Shown in pieces: positions 1 through 11,669 of a DNA stretch of 64,000 nucleotides. How positions within the stretch are numbered: the stretch's first letter is position 1; every line of letters begins with the position of its first letter. The translations under genes and the position numbers were made by a program. The DNA comes from Gnetum montanum (taxonomy: Eukaryota > Streptophyta > Gnetopsida > Gnetales > Gnetaceae): contig MNCI01026431.1 of the NCBI GenBank assembly GCA_015680685.1, positions 862,492 through 926,491 on the forward strand, written 5' to 3'. The notes beneath the pieces are model-generated. The model saw nothing but the letters and a program-made list of their open reading frames with translations, was not told where the DNA came from and did no database searches.

Positions 1-1375
1 GTGATCTTTGATCACTTGTCTCAATTGTGATGGGACAACAAAGAGGAAGAAAATCCACTATTTAATGTATTTCTGGATGAACTCTTCTTTGCTAGGGCTA
101 TAATTGAATAATTGCCCAATGAGCCTAAATGGTATGATGAGATTATCATCTATCTTCTCATCCAAGAGATGCCACAAGTGTTGGACCATAGAAAGAAGAA
201 AAAATTTCTTCACCAAGTAAAACACTTCATGGAGATCAATGAACACCTCTACAAGGTGTGCACTGATGGCTTGGTTTGTTGGCATGTCCCTAATGCCAAT
301 TAACCATGCATTCTCCAAGACATTCATGAAGGTTCTTGTGGAGGACACTATGTTGGGAGATGCATGACCATCAGAATCCTGATGGTAGAATGCTCACCAT
401 TATGTTTGCTCTTCTGAACAATGCCAATGAGATGGTTGAATGACTACTCAAATGGAGAGACCTTAGAAATGGATTCAACCACTTGAACTCTCCAATATTT
501 AGGGCATTGATTTTATGGATCCCATCATGCCCATGTCAAATGAAAAGATGTATGTCATAGTTGCTATTGACTATTGTATGAAATGAGTAGAAGTAGTAGC
601 TGTCATTGACTGTACATATTCTACTGATGCTTGGTTTGTACAATAAAATGTTGTAAATAGGTTTTGTGTGCCATGTGCATTAATTTCTGATAATGGAACT
701 CACTTTATAAACACTACTTTTTAGAAGCTCATGCAACACTTAGGGGTTGAACATAAACTCACAACACCCTACCACCCCCAAGCCAATGGTCAAGTTGAGG
801 TTACCAATAGGGAAATCACAAGGATTCTAATAGGAACTATTAGCAAATATAGGAAAGACTAGAGTACAAAACTCAATGATGCCCTTTCGGCCTACCACTC
901 AACATGGAGACTTCCTATAGGCTATTCTTCATATGAGATTGTGTATGAAAAATTACCAATACTTCTTATTCAATTTGAGCTCTGTACACTTTCAACAGCT
1001 TGTGACCTTGACCTTGACTTGAGTCTAGCATAAAAGAAAGATTAATGAATCTCAACCTGCTAGATGAAAATTGATTGGTGGCCCTATCATCTAACGAGTT
1101 GCACAAGTCCTACAACAAAAAGTGCCATGACATTAAAATAAGATATGTCAAATTTCAACCACGAGATAAGGTTCTCTACTGAAACCCCACACACATACCT
1201 CAATGAACTAAGTTCCAAATGCTATGGGAAGGATCTTACATCATTTATGAAACTTTTCCTTCTAGGGCCATGATGATCTACAAACCTAAGAGCCCAAATA
1301 CCCAAATAAGAAATAGCTGGTCAACATCCAATAAATCAAACCTTTCCAAGAGCATAAGCTAGCTAATACAAAAAA
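1..1375 (+). pseudogene. Ty3/gypsy integrase remnant of element A (with RNase H tail)
   Basis: The integrase would insert the cDNA into the host chromosome. Visible in order are the RNase H end (1-32), an N-terminal zinc-binding region around 112-420 (FLHQVKHFMEINEHLYKVC, then a GHYVGR-like block), the catalytic core at about 515-960 with AIDYCMK, LISDNGTHF and NGQVEVTNREI supplying the D, D and E positions, then the end of the core (GYSSYEIVYEK) and a C-terminal tail (DKVLY, about 1160-1375). Several stops interrupt it: TAA at about 643 for a Gln that copy C keeps, and TAG at about 859 for a Trp that copy C keeps. The catalytic Glu survives here but is lost in B and C. Certain as a family, non-functional as a gene. 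Confidence 0.85.
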
Positions 1376-1410
1376 AGCCTCATTGAATGGACAACCATGC
1401 TCTATATGCT

Positions 1411-1447
1411 GGATCTCCTCCTTTAAACTTAGTCATGGGGGAGATGG
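1411..1447 (+). promoter_or_regulatory. Internal purine tract in a small hairpin, just after integrase (A)
   Basis: AGTCATGGGGGAGATGG at 1431-1447 closely resembles this element's terminal polypurine tract (AGTCATGGGGATA, 3407-3419). An upstream ATCTCC pairs with GGAGAT to form a small stem. The same arrangement follows integrase in B (11531-11573) and C (37749-37784). It could be a second plus-strand priming site or the fossil of an earlier element end; both are inference. Confidence 0.5.
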
Positions 1448-1449
1448 CC

Positions 1450-3406
1450 ACCCATGCTAACCATATAAGTAGCTCCTTAGTTTTTCAACTTTTTATTTTA
1501 CACATTTTTTATTTTACATCTTCTTATTTTCATGTTATTAATATTTTCTAATTTTTGTTTTACACCATTGTTAGTACATTTTCTATTTCTTGAAAAATTT
1601 ACACTTTCTTTTATTTTATTTTTGTGTGATTTTCTAACTTTTTATTAATAAGTGCTAGGTACAATGGTAATGTTTTGCTTGATGATGATATGTACTATTT
1701 TGTTATTTGATTTTTGGTGTCTAGATTCTGGCTTTGAATTTTGTTACAAATGATTAGGACATGGTTTCTTTTTCATGTAACAAGTAAGGTATCCATAGCA
1801 TCCACCCATCCACAAACTCTATGGTTCTTGTTCTAGAAATGTGCAATCCCTTTTTCATTAACAAAACTTCACCAAATTTGTAACTTTGGTAGTTTCTAAA
1901 ATTGGAAGGGATTCAAAGGTTTAAATGGGGTGTGAATTCAAGGGGATTTGGTATTCTATGTGTCTTTCTGTTTGCCTGGATGCATGTGTGTTTTTCATGG
2001 ATTTCTTACCATTCCGTGTCAACCAATAAAATGAAGTTGAATAAGTTTTTGCATGGTGTGGTTCTCATCATTAACAAAAATAATGGGAATTCAAAGCACA
2101 CCCCTTAGAAAAAATAATACATATGTCTTTGCATGGTGTGGTTTCCATTTCAAAAAATAAAATAAAATGATGGAAATTCAAAGAACACCTCTTAGACACA
2201 ATAATGGGCTACAAGCACTGGTTATGGGGTTGGAAGGACATGTTACCCATGCTTGAAGGCACCCCTCTAACTAAGGCCCTTTCTCACTTCGTACTTATGT
2301 TTTCTTCTTTAATAAGGAGTAGTGGTTGTTCTGTGGGAGCACTCTTGTGTCTCAAGGGGATGGACTAGTCTTAGAATGATGATGCAAAGTCACTGAACGA
2401 GGTTGGTTTTGTTTTGGACTAATGATGGATCCTATCAAGTCATTTAACCATAAAATTCACAAGGAAATTCATGTGACCTTAATCAAGAACTCCATTCCAC
2501 TTTCTCTCTAATCCATCTATGTTTTCCATGTCTCACCTCAGTACTAGTTTAATGTTCTTGTTTGATGTCCTGGTTTGATGTGTTGAAATTCTTAGGAAGT
2601 TTATTTTAGGTTTTTGCACTTAACCTTCTGTAATCATTAATCATCCATGGAGCCCATGGACTCTTTGGTTTGAATTTATGCAAGCACATAAAAGGCCTGT
2701 GCCTAATTTGGGAAGGACCCACTTGCATATCTTTTGGTTAGGTTAGTTAAGTTCTGTACCCTTAGACACTCACAATCAAATCCTTTTGTTTACCTCATTA
2801 ATGACATCCAATTATGCACATCTTCATAACATTTTTTTTAATGAACTTTTGTTTTTATTTTTGTGAATTATTACATGCTCTTCAAATATTTTCTTATGTT
2901 GAAATTTTTCAAATTTAATGGATCACTTATCTATTTTACCCTATTTGTTACCCTTCCTGCTAACACTCCTAAAGGACTTAATCTACCATAAGCACAACCT
3001 AGCCAAGTGTAACCATTGACGAGACAAGGCATTTAACAGCTATGTGTTACACATTGCATACTAAGTCACTATTCTATTGTGATTGTAGTGGGAAGTATGG
3101 ACTAGAAGCGGGACTATCTTCACTAAGGATGATAAGGTAGTATCACCCGATGTGGACCGTTCATGAATCTTCTCTTTCACTCTTTAGCTAACAAGAGGAG
3201 TTGGATGTCAATTTTATCTAGGGTATTCACTTCTCTTATCATGAACATCCAATTATGTAAAGATTGTAACTCCATACACTTGGGTAATCAAAGTCTGTTT
3301 GTTTCTTCTGAGTTAGTTTGTATGGCAGTCAATAATCCCATTCCTTCCCAATATTTTGTAAGGAACTTGTTCCTTCTCTTTTTCACTCAAGGACAAGTTT
3401 TCATTT
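1450..3406 (+). other. 3' noncoding module of element A
   Basis: This AT-rich stretch between integrase and the polypurine tract has no convincing ORF. The first 1.3 kb (to about 2760) aligns with the same region of B and C, including pyrimidine-rich runs, the paired hairpins at 2051-2191 and the block GGGAAGGACCCACTT at about 2710. ORF3, found next in B and C, is absent; only the last 130 bases before the polypurine tract are again similar to B and C. Confidence 0.6.
2051..2191 (+). repeat. Two tandem A-rich hairpin units (A)
   Basis: Each unit starts GCATGGTGTGGTT and ends in an imperfect reverse complement (ATGGGAATTCAAAGCACACC in unit 1), around an A-rich loop of roughly 15-25 bases. Unit 1 is 2051-2104, unit 2 is 2131-2191. 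Matching units are at 38407-38570 in C (two) and 10769-10861 in B (one). Conservation of both arms suggests a structured RNA or DNA element. Confidence 0.6.
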
Positions 3407-3419
3407 AGTCATGGGGATA
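3407..3419 (+). other. Polypurine tract of element A
   Basis: AGTCATGGGGATA lies immediately before the LTR start TGATGAA. It matches the tract of B (minus strand, 6406-6418) and the decayed one of C (42827-42839). It would prime plus-strand DNA synthesis. Confidence 0.75.
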
Positions 3420-4631
3420 TGATGAATCATTTTTTTGTGCACTTTGACATCGGGTATTCAATGTTAGAGCAAGGACATGATGTTGGATATCTAATATTGT
3501 GGGGTATACATCAACCTGTAAATATAGTGCTTGGGCTCATGATTTTCAGATTAGTTTTTGACATAGTTAGTGAAGCTCTTGCAGTTTGTTTTCTCTAGAG
3601 TTAGAATATTTTTTGAGTGCTCGTAATAGGAGTCTAAGTGTGTATGGATCCTTGTTTGAACATTGATGTACCTGAGCACAGCAATGTGATAGGAATAAAA
3701 ATGAACTCTTTTGATAATCCTTACAACACTGAGAATAGATTAATGTTTCCTTTAATTCACTTTACTTTAATGCATTTAAATTAAGCAATTAATTTTCAAT
3801 TGTTAATGAACACAAGCATGACCACCTTGAGCATAACCCAACAACACTTAATGTTTGGTAGCCCAACAATGCTATATGTGTTTAGGATGTATTCAGGAAA
3901 GTGGGATGGGTACTTGTGTTAGGCTAGCTAGGTAGTAGATAAATTAGATCCTAAATTACTCTACCTTCCATTATTTTTGTAGGAAATTAAACTTATAAAA
4001 CATAAAATGATAAAAATCACGTACCTCAATTATACTTAAACCATATCCTTGAGCTCCACAAGTGTAGTTGGGAAGAAAACGAATGTTCTCAATGCTCATT
4101 TCACTTCCTAGAGGAACTAGTGCACTGGAGAGCTATAGTTCCATGGAATTTAATTGTATGATGTGTGAATGTCTTAGTGATTCGTATGCTTAGATATAGG
4201 GATACCTCGCCACTTATCATCGAGCATACATTAATGGTTGACAATCCTAGTAGCACTTAACACGTGGTAACCCAGTAGCATTGTAAGTTATTCAAGATGT
4301 GTATTGCAGATGGGAGTGGATTCTTATGTTAGGATTAGTTAAGCATTAATTAGTTAATTACTAGCTTACTAAAGCATTTAATTACTTTATTTTTATAGTT
4401 AGGCGAACTAGATGAAAAATATAAAAATGATACAAATCATATGACTCAAGTACACTTAACCATACCATTGTACCTTACAAGTATAACTAAGAAGACAATG
4501 ATTGCATGTGTTAGATTCATTGCCTAGATAAAGTGTACTTGGAGAGCTAAGGTCTATGGAATTCAACCAGATCACTTAGTGAACACTGGTGATTCATATG
4601 GTTAGGTGTAGGGACTACTCATTACTCATCT
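3420..4631 (+). repeat. 3' LTR of element A, internally duplicated
   Basis: It begins TGATGAATC right after the polypurine tract and follows the C LTR through a decayed TATA region (TGTAAATATAG, about 3513), the block around GCAGTTTG (about 3578) and the U5 end near CATTACTCATC. At about 1.2 kb it is some 0.35-0.4 kb longer than the family's 0.86-0.90 kb because the R-U5 half occurs twice in tandem (about 3829-4221 and 4222-4631). Confidence 0.75.
3829..4631 (+). repeat. Tandem duplication of the LTR R-U5 half, period about 393-412 bp
   Basis: GAGCATA recurs at 3829 and 4222, and GATTC(G/A)TATG at 4179 and 4591. Both units carry the cues AGTAGC/GTAGCCC, CATAAAATGATAAAAATCA-like and GTGATTCGTATGGTTAGG-like, which occur once in the LTRs of B, C and F. 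The units have diverged clearly, so the duplication is old. Confidence 0.7.
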
Positions 4632-5544
4632 TACCCTTAGGATATAACTAATGAATTTTACACAGAAAAAGACAAGGATTACGAAAATACCTTTGATAGG
4701 TTTAAGGGATTATGTCTTAAAAACCTAAATCATGGATTTCTAACTCATCAATTAATCAAAATATTTATAGAAGGGTTTTTACCATATTGTAGAAAAATAT
4801 AGACTTTGGCTATAAGGGAAACATTCTAAATGTCACAGTAGAAGAAGGTTGGAGAATTATTAATTTCATAGTAGATCAAAGCAAACGTTGGAAAAAACCT
4901 AATTTCATGCAAGGTATAACCCATCAAACCAAGCAACTAAATAAAAAAAGGTGATGAATTAACCAAATTAATTAAGAAGCAATTTTATATTACCTAGGAA
5001 GAAGTTTGTAATATTTGTGGAAATAAGCAACAGAGCATCACAACTTGTTTAGCCTTGATATATTGTAATGAAGAAGTCTAAGAATTGGTTAGAGCCTTTG
5101 AACAAATTAAGAACCAAACTCCTTCTTCATTTCAATTGAGATCATTTGACAAACAATTAGCACCAATTCCTTAAAATAATTTTAGACCATTTAGAAATCT
5201 AGTTAATGAGTAATTGAATCACTTAACTCAAATTTTAATGATCATTATTGAAGAAAATAGGTAGTTTGTAGCTAAAACTAGAAGACAATTCTAAGACTTG
5301 ATTAAAAGTGAACTTCCTTTCTAGCTTGAACCCAACCTTATAAACGAAAGAAAATGTAATAAATAATTAAATCCCATAACTACAAGAACTAGAAAGAATA
5401 TAAAATCTTAAAAGTAATAAGGAGGTTAGTTTCTAGGACCAAGTTAAAGAGGTATAATCAAAAGAGAGATCATCTAAGTAAGATAGAACTCCTATAGTAG
5501 AAGAGAGAATCATTAGAGATCAAGTGGAGGAGGAGTTAAGAAAT
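4632..5544 (+). pseudogene. gag fragment of Ty3/gypsy element D (left part)
   Basis: Gag would form the retrotransposon's particle. The frame reads FDRFKGLCLKN, then a hydrophobic stretch with IFIEGFLP, the usual position of the plant gag WxRFxxLLxxCPHHG block, followed by VGELLI-like and SFQLRSFDKQL segments and a zinc-knuckle-like CNICGNKQQSITTC at about 5018-5060. The 5' end is lost where element A abuts. The frame stops at 5544 because element B is inserted, and continues at 18721 with QPSTSQPSPLVKK in the same reading frame. Several stop codons make it a pseudogene. Confidence 0.7.
5540..5544. repeat. Target-site duplication of element B, left copy
   Basis: GAAAT directly precedes the terminal TGATGAG of the left LTR; the right copy at 18716-18720 is AAAAT. 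One G-to-A difference in five fits an old insertion. Confidence 0.75.
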
Positions 5545-6405
5545 TGATGAGCAGAAAGTACCCCTACGCCCAACCATACGAATCACTAAGCATTCATGCA
5601 TGATCCAACTTATAACCTTCTAAGTACACTAGTCTGTAGGAATTGAAACTAACCATTACAATTGTTGCTTCCCAATTACACTTGTGAAATGCAAAGGTAT
5701 GATTAAGTGCAACTAAGGCATATGATTTTTAGCATTTTTTATGTTTTCTATTCTAAGTCACCTAAGGATGAGAATAATGTATAAAATAAAATAATTAAAT
5801 TGCTAATTTAATCTAATGAGCTACTCTTAACTAATACTAACATAGGTATTTGTTTCCACTTACTATACACATCTTGAACATGTTTAACACTACTAGGTTA
5901 CCAAATGTTAAGTGTTACTAGAATTATCAAGTGCCAAGTGTATGCTCAAAGTGGACATACTTATCTGCTTAATTAATCATTGTTTAACCTAGCTTAATTT
6001 AGCTTAATTAACTAGTTAATTACTTAAAGCATTAAAAAATTACATGAAATATTAAATGCTTAAGTAAATAAATAATAAATTTTGAAGTGATGCAAGGTTT
6101 ATCAAAAAGCTCATCTTTATTGCCACACACATTGCTATGCTAAGGTATAATAGTGCTCAAATAAAGATTTGCATGCTTTTAAGTCCTACTATAGGCACTT
6201 AGAAAAATATTCTAACTTACATACAAGAAAACTTTAAGAGCTCCACTACAACTATGACAAAGATGCCATAAACATAGTGGGTGAGGATGTATTTGTAGGC
6301 AAAAACAAACACTATGTTGATGGGGACACATCAATGCATCAAATCATGCATCAATGGGACCTAATTGATGGGACCTAGTCAACACAACCAATTTACAATT
6401 CATCA
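5545..6405 (-). repeat. 3' LTR of element B
   Basis: It pairs with 17852-18715. The pair shares long blocks such as CACCTAAGGATGAGAATAAT and TGTGAAATGCAAAGG. The TATA box reads TATTTGTA on the plus strand (6290-6297), mutated from the TATTTATA of the other copy. About 15 bases near 5590 have been lost relative to the partner. Confidence 0.9.
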
Positions 6406-6418
6406 TACCCCCATGACT
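6406..6418 (-). other. Polypurine tract of element B
   Basis: On the minus strand AGTCATGGGGGTA abuts the LTR start TGATGAATTG. It is in the canonical position and matches A's tract except for one base. Confidence 0.8.
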
Positions 6419-6546
6419 AAATGAAAACTTATCCTCAAATTCTTTACAAATTTGAAAAGGGATGGAATTATTGACTAACGACAAATAAATGAAAAATACA
6501 AATAAAAAGTAATTTCCTGAGTGTATGGATAAAAATCATTACAAAA

Positions 6547-9486
6547 TTATTTTCTGGTGTTCAAGACTACAAAATCAAACACTAGGATAAAATTGACAAA
6601 CACAATCCATTTGATGGTGTGAATATGATAAAGAAGATTAAGTGATCCTAGGCGGTGTAGGCTCCTGAGGTTTTGAAGGACCTTCTCTTGCTTGAGGCAC
6701 ATCCAGTGGTTGAGGTTGTTGTGGTCATCCTGTTGCAATTGCAACTTCTAGTAAAATATGAAAAGTATCAAACAACTGCAACTCCTAAGATTGTTCATAG
6801 TCCCAACAACGTTACCAATGTGGGCTAGAATAGACACATCCCAAGGATAGGGCATTGTTGGAAACAACTCCTAGACATTGATGAACTAGGTAGTAAATTT
6901 TTTGGCTTTGATGTTGAACACCTTGATTGCATTCTATATTTCCTGGTAATCATTCATTCTTTTGTCTAGGTTCTCAGTAGTTGATCTTTGATCAGTGAAT
7001 CTTGCCCTAAGAACTTCAAGTTTAACATTTGTAGTCTCAAGCTTTTGCTTGGTCTCCTTATGGTACTTGAACTCTGCTTCATACAAAAAGTATGAGCTAT
7101 CCATTTGTTTTTCTAACTTTACTCGCAACTATCTAATAGTCAAAATTACTAGGTTTGCATATCAAAGATTGGCAAGCTCCATGTGTTCTATCATCTCTTT
7201 AATTTGAAACTCCTTCATGAAGATCTCTACTTTGTTGTACGCATCTATCCCATCAACAATAGGTTTCCACATCTCTTTTCCTTACTAGAGTTTCTGGAGG
7301 GTCTCATTAACTTTTTCCTTAGTCAACTAGATGTGTTTTTCATTAACTTCCTTTTGTAGGATAACTTGATCTCTGTAGTGGTTCTTGACTCTCTTAAATT
7401 TGAATGCCTCATTCTTCCAGGTGACAATCTCAATCATAAATTTTTGATGTAAGGCATGGAATTCCTCCATAGAGAGATTTATAGTTTTGGCTACTAATCT
7501 CCTCAATTCACTACTTACCCTAGCTAGCTACTACTACTCTTGATTTATGAATTCTTGCATCTGTTGTTTCTGCACATCAACATTTTGCAGGTGATGATTT
7601 TATGCAGTCAACATCTCATTCTATAGACACATTTGGACAAGGTTTTTTTGAACTAAATATGTCTCGGCCTTGGTCATAGATTGATCAAAGATGATTATCA
7701 CCATCCTCACCTCAACCTATTTATGTCTATCTTAAAGCTATTGAAAAGTTTCATATCTTGTTAGTATAGAGTTGAGAAGTGTAGGATCAGCAGGGTGAGC
7801 TCTTAATACTTAATCTTTTTTAGCCAAGCATTAGTTTTGCACTTGATCCATTTCAAGTTGCTCCTCCAAAATGATGCATTTACCATTTAATTCAAGTAGC
7901 TTCGACTAGGTTGCAGTGATGTTATTTGGAAAATTGAAGATATCTAGAATTAGTTGCCTAGTTTCCACCAGTTAGTTTAACAACTCATCATGCTAGGCTA
8001 CACTTAATCTACCACTAATAGTTCCTGTAGATGTCTACACATCTCTAAGTGTAGAAATGTCTAGTACAAATATCATAGGTGTGTTTAGTGCTTCAAAGAT
8101 TCGATTAGCAACCACTTTTGTTGCTATCTCTTGTCCTTGGTGTTGCATCACCAAGATAGTTGCCTCCTCTCCCTGTTGCAAGCACACCAAAAAGGTAGGG
8201 ACATTCCTAGAGATTTCTAGAAATTGCTATTATTGTGAGAGAGAAATTGTTACCTCTCAGGCACTAGGATTCAACCTCGCAGATAGTTGCATTATTTGGG
8301 CTAAGAATATTGGAGCACCTCCCTCCATCTAACTGATTATTTGAGCCACTTCATTGAGGTGACTCATTGTAGGATGGTACATAGATGGATCCCCACCACA
8401 TGTTCCTACTCATTGATCTTGCTCTTGCAAAAGCTACTGTTGGATTTCATGTAGGTGCTCAAAGTCATTGCAGACTTTCGACTTTGTTTCCTAAGTAGGT
8501 GGTGGAGGTGGTGGTTACTTCTCCTTTTCTGTGGACATGATAGGGGTCTTTTCTTTCATTATTTCAAAACAAGAGACAATGGGAGTATGCCTAATTATTT
8601 CATTTGCATAGCAGAATACCCTTGTTATTTTATAGAGATTTCTAATAAGGCATGGAAAGAGTAGGGTTTTCCTTCTATGTTAATTTTCCCTAAAGATCTT
8701 TTCTATCTCTAGATAGATTAGTTGTAAAAGGTTGACATGGAATTTTTCACTTAAAGTGGCACATGTAGGGGTGGATAAAGTAATCACCTTGCTAGGCCTC
8801 ACTGTCAAATTGAGGTGATAAGCCACTATCTTGAAGTATATGCACTCTACCAGTGTGAGCATGCCAAACTCCTTATAATCAACTCCATAATACCACTAGG
8901 TCTACTCCTTTTTCTTGCCTCTAGGTTTGTTTGCATGGAGATATTTACCAAATGGGCTCCAGAATCAAGTAGACTAGATCTTGTGCAATAGCTTCCATCG
9001 AGTAGGACACTTGAATATCCTTAATTTTCATAGTGGTTCTTGCCTTTCTACTATTCTAGAAGAGATATGTTTCTCTCATGTACCACTCCCCACTAGAATT
9101 GATGACTAGCCATATGGGAGAGTTTTGCAACTGTGCCTTAACTTCTAGTGGAGCATGTTCTAAGAATGATCCAAAGTTTAGTTTTGGAGAACTGAGTGTT
9201 GGGCATCACGAGGCTTGATTATATCAAGGTAGGCTTGTGTCAATGTAACCTCAAGTCTTGGTATGGGCCCTAGTGCCTCTCCTCGATGAGATTGTTCAAT
9301 TGTAGCCTCTTCTTTGGAAATCTATCAAATAGATTCCACTTTAGGCTTCTCCTAAAGAGGCCCCATTGCATGAGTTTCTATTGCCTCCTCTTGGGCTTCT
9401 TCTTGCTGCACCCTTCTAGCTCTAGGTCATTTATCTTTTTGTTGGGATGGTCTTTTCTCTTGTGGCCATTTTGGTCTTGGTGCCAT
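6547..9486 (-). pseudogene. ORF3 of element B: 979-codon protein of unknown function with a coiled-coil C-terminal half
   Basis: I do not recognise the family. The start ATG (9484-9486) gives MAPRPKWPQEKRPSQQKDK, the same start as ORF3 of C. Pieces homologous to C sit at identical or nearly identical codon positions: TLVECIYFKIVAYHLN at codon 209 in both, and KLEKQM...EFKYHKETKQKLE at about codon 787 (779 in C). The final stop TAA at 6547-6549 gives 979 codons against 980 in C, so no net frameshift has accumulated although many in-frame stops have. The C-terminal half is rich in Glu, Lys, Leu and Gln, consistent with coiled coil. No transmembrane segment or signal peptide is evident, which argues against an envelope-like protein. 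It occupies the position after pol where some plant gypsy elements carry an extra ORF. Confidence 0.75.
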
Positions 9487-9937
9487 CTATAATCACAACA
9501 TGACCAAGGGTTAGCATTTACTATGTAACTTGAAACAATTATAATACCTTATCTCTTTGGGATAGTTACACCTGGCTAAGTTGTGATAATGGCTAATTTA
9601 ATTATTCCAATTATTATTTTATTATTATTTTAATATTAATAAGTAATTTTAGGTTTACTAGAGTTTGTTGGAAGGGTTCAACTCTCAAAAATTGATGGTT
9701 TAATATTATTCTATTCATTAACCCTTTGGGGAAGTTAGAAAAATTTTCATCAAAAACCTTAAGGTTTGTGGTCCCTATGACTAAGAGCTTACCTCTGGTA
9801 TCTATAGGATTGAAGAACAAAGTGATTTGGATAAGTGTTGTAAAAGTTATGGGCTTTGAAAGGTTTTAGGCTCTGAAAAATTACAAAAAATCCCCTTTTG
9901 TTTTGAAGCAAATGACAAAGATTTTTAAGTGTTGGGT

Positions 9938-10005
9938 GGTATTTATAGAATTTTTGTGTTGTGTCAACAAGGCCTAATCGACGTGGCTATTGCCCATCAT
10001 TGACT
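9938..10005 (-). promoter_or_regulatory. Candidate internal promoter upstream of ORF3 (B)
   Basis: On the minus strand TATAAATA (plus 9940-9947) lies about 450 bases upstream of the ORF3 ATG. Just upstream are ACGTCGATTAGGCC and TGTTGACACAAC, resembling the U3 of this family's LTRs (GACTGGGTCG..., GTTGATGTGACC). Element C has the same layout at 39338-39434. Confidence 0.5.
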
Positions 10006-10009
10006 TTGT

Positions 10010-11530
10010 CAAAATTAATAAAAAAACAAAGAGTTTTCACATGAAATGAAAGCCCAAAAATCCATGAACATGATGAAAATATTAGAAGAGGGTTTTGAAG
10101 TTCAGAAAATTGAGAAATGATTCGAGAATGAGATTTTATGAAGAAAAATGGCTTAAGGAGTGCATAGTTGGATGCATGATGGAGCACATGAAAGATTTGA
10201 CTGCAACAACATCTAAGGGTAAGGAATTTAACTAACCAAACCACAAGATATGCAATTGGGTCCTCCCTATAGTAGCACATGCCGTTTTTGCCTTTGCATA
10301 ACCTCAACTAAGAAGTTCATGGGTTCCATAGTTGATTAATGGTTATGAAAAGTTAAGGACCAAACTCAGAGAATCTATTTAAGAATTTCAACACATAAAA
10401 CTAAGACATTGGGAAAAAAATGGATAACTGATGATGAGGTAAGTTATGGAAGCATTAGTGAATGATAGAGAGAGTGGAATGAAGTTCTTAATCCTAGTCA
10501 CATGAAGTCCCTTGTGGAATTCATGGTTAAATAACCCAATAAAGTTCATCCTTAGTCCAAAACAAAACCAACGATATTTAGTGACTTTGCATTGCCACTT
10601 TAAGACCAATCCATCCCCTTGAGACACAAGAATGCTCCCAGAAATCAAGCATCATTCCTTTTAGAGAAGAAAAGAGAAGCAAGTAGCGAGAAAGGGTCTT
10701 TAGGCATGGATAACATGTCTTTCTAGTTCCATAATCAATTCTTGTAGCTTGTTTATTGTGTCTAAGTTGTGTGCCTTGAATTCTCATCATTTTTTTTCAC
10801 TTTTTTATTTTTATTTTTAAAATATTTTTTTATGGATTTTTGGATGGAAACCACACCATGCAAAGACTTATTCAGCTTCCTATTATTGGTTGACATGTAA
10901 TGTTAAGAGATCCATAAAAAACACACTTGCACTTAAGATGGTAGAAGGTATAGAGAGCTTTGAATCCCTTTGGAGTCACACCCTTTTCAAACCTTTGAAT
11001 CCTTTCCAAGTCTAAAAGCTACTAATGTCAAAAATTTGTTAAGGAGTTACTAATGAAAAGGGACCTCATGTCTCCAAAACAAGGAAAACCATAGAGTTTG
11101 TGGATGGGTGGATGACATGGAATCAGTTCCTATTCCATGGAAAAGAAACTTTTTCTTAGTTATCAGTCATTAAAATTCAAAAATATAAACTAGACATTAG
11201 CAATTAAAAACATTACATACAAACCAACATTAGCAAATAGTTATAGCATCACTATGTCTTATTAACAATAAGGTACTTTATTAGCAAAAATCATGAGAAA
11301 ATCATACCAAAATATAATAAAATATATAAGAAATCATAAAATATTCAAGAAACATAAAACATACTAATGATGTTGTAAAAAAGAAATTGGAAAATTTAAT
11401 AAAGTAAAAACAAAAAGGTGTAAGATAAAGAAGGCATAAAACAAAAAGTTGTAAAAATAACAAAGTGTAAAAAAAAAATGTAAAAAAAAAAGATGAAAAA
11501 TTGAATAGCCACTATAATGGTTAGCATGGA
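10010..11530 (-). other. 3' noncoding module of element B
   Basis: This stretch corresponds to 1450-2830 of A and 37790-39330 of C. Conserved blocks on the minus strand include the GGATGGATTGG-type block (about 10610) and GGAGGACCCAATTGCAT (about 10245). It holds one A-rich hairpin (10769-10861) and long T-rich and A-rich runs. Short ORFs here are not conserved between copies. Confidence 0.6.
10769..10861 (-). repeat. A-rich hairpin unit (B)
   Basis: On the minus strand the arm GCATGGTGTGGTTTCCAT (10844-10861) is partly complementary to ATGAGAATTCAAGGCACAC (10769-10787), around an A/T-rich loop of about 56 bases. It is the single counterpart of the paired units in A and C. Confidence 0.55.
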
Positions 11531-11573
11531 TGGCCATCTCCTCCATGACTAAGTTGTAAGAAGGAGATTTAAA
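11531..11573 (-). promoter_or_regulatory. Internal purine tract in a small hairpin (B)
   Basis: On the minus strand AGTCATGGAGGAGATGGCCA (11531-11550) is preceded by ATCTCC, which pairs with GGAGAT. It resembles the terminal polypurine tract at 6406-6418 and lies just after the integrase end, as in A and C. Confidence 0.5.
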
Positions 11574-11669
11574 AAATTGAGTGTGGTTGTTCATCTAATG
11601 AAGTGCTTATTGCATTGACTTACTTAGTTTTGTGGAAATGTTTTACTTGTTGCATGTTAACTTATTTCT

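Larger units (their letters stand above)
1..4631 (+). mobile_element. Element A: Athila-like Ty3/gypsy retrotransposon, 5' part outside the window
   Basis: The window opens in the last codons of an RNase H domain (DHLSQL then a stop), followed by integrase, a 2-kb 3' noncoding module, a polypurine tract and one LTR. Integrase, module and LTR are homologous throughout to elements B (5545-18715) and C (30526-43735), so A is a third member of that family. It differs in lacking ORF3 between the hairpin module and the polypurine tract, and in carrying an internally duplicated LTR. Its right end abuts the middle of element D's gag, so A probably inserted into D, but the second LTR and target duplication lie outside the window. 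Confidence 0.85.
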
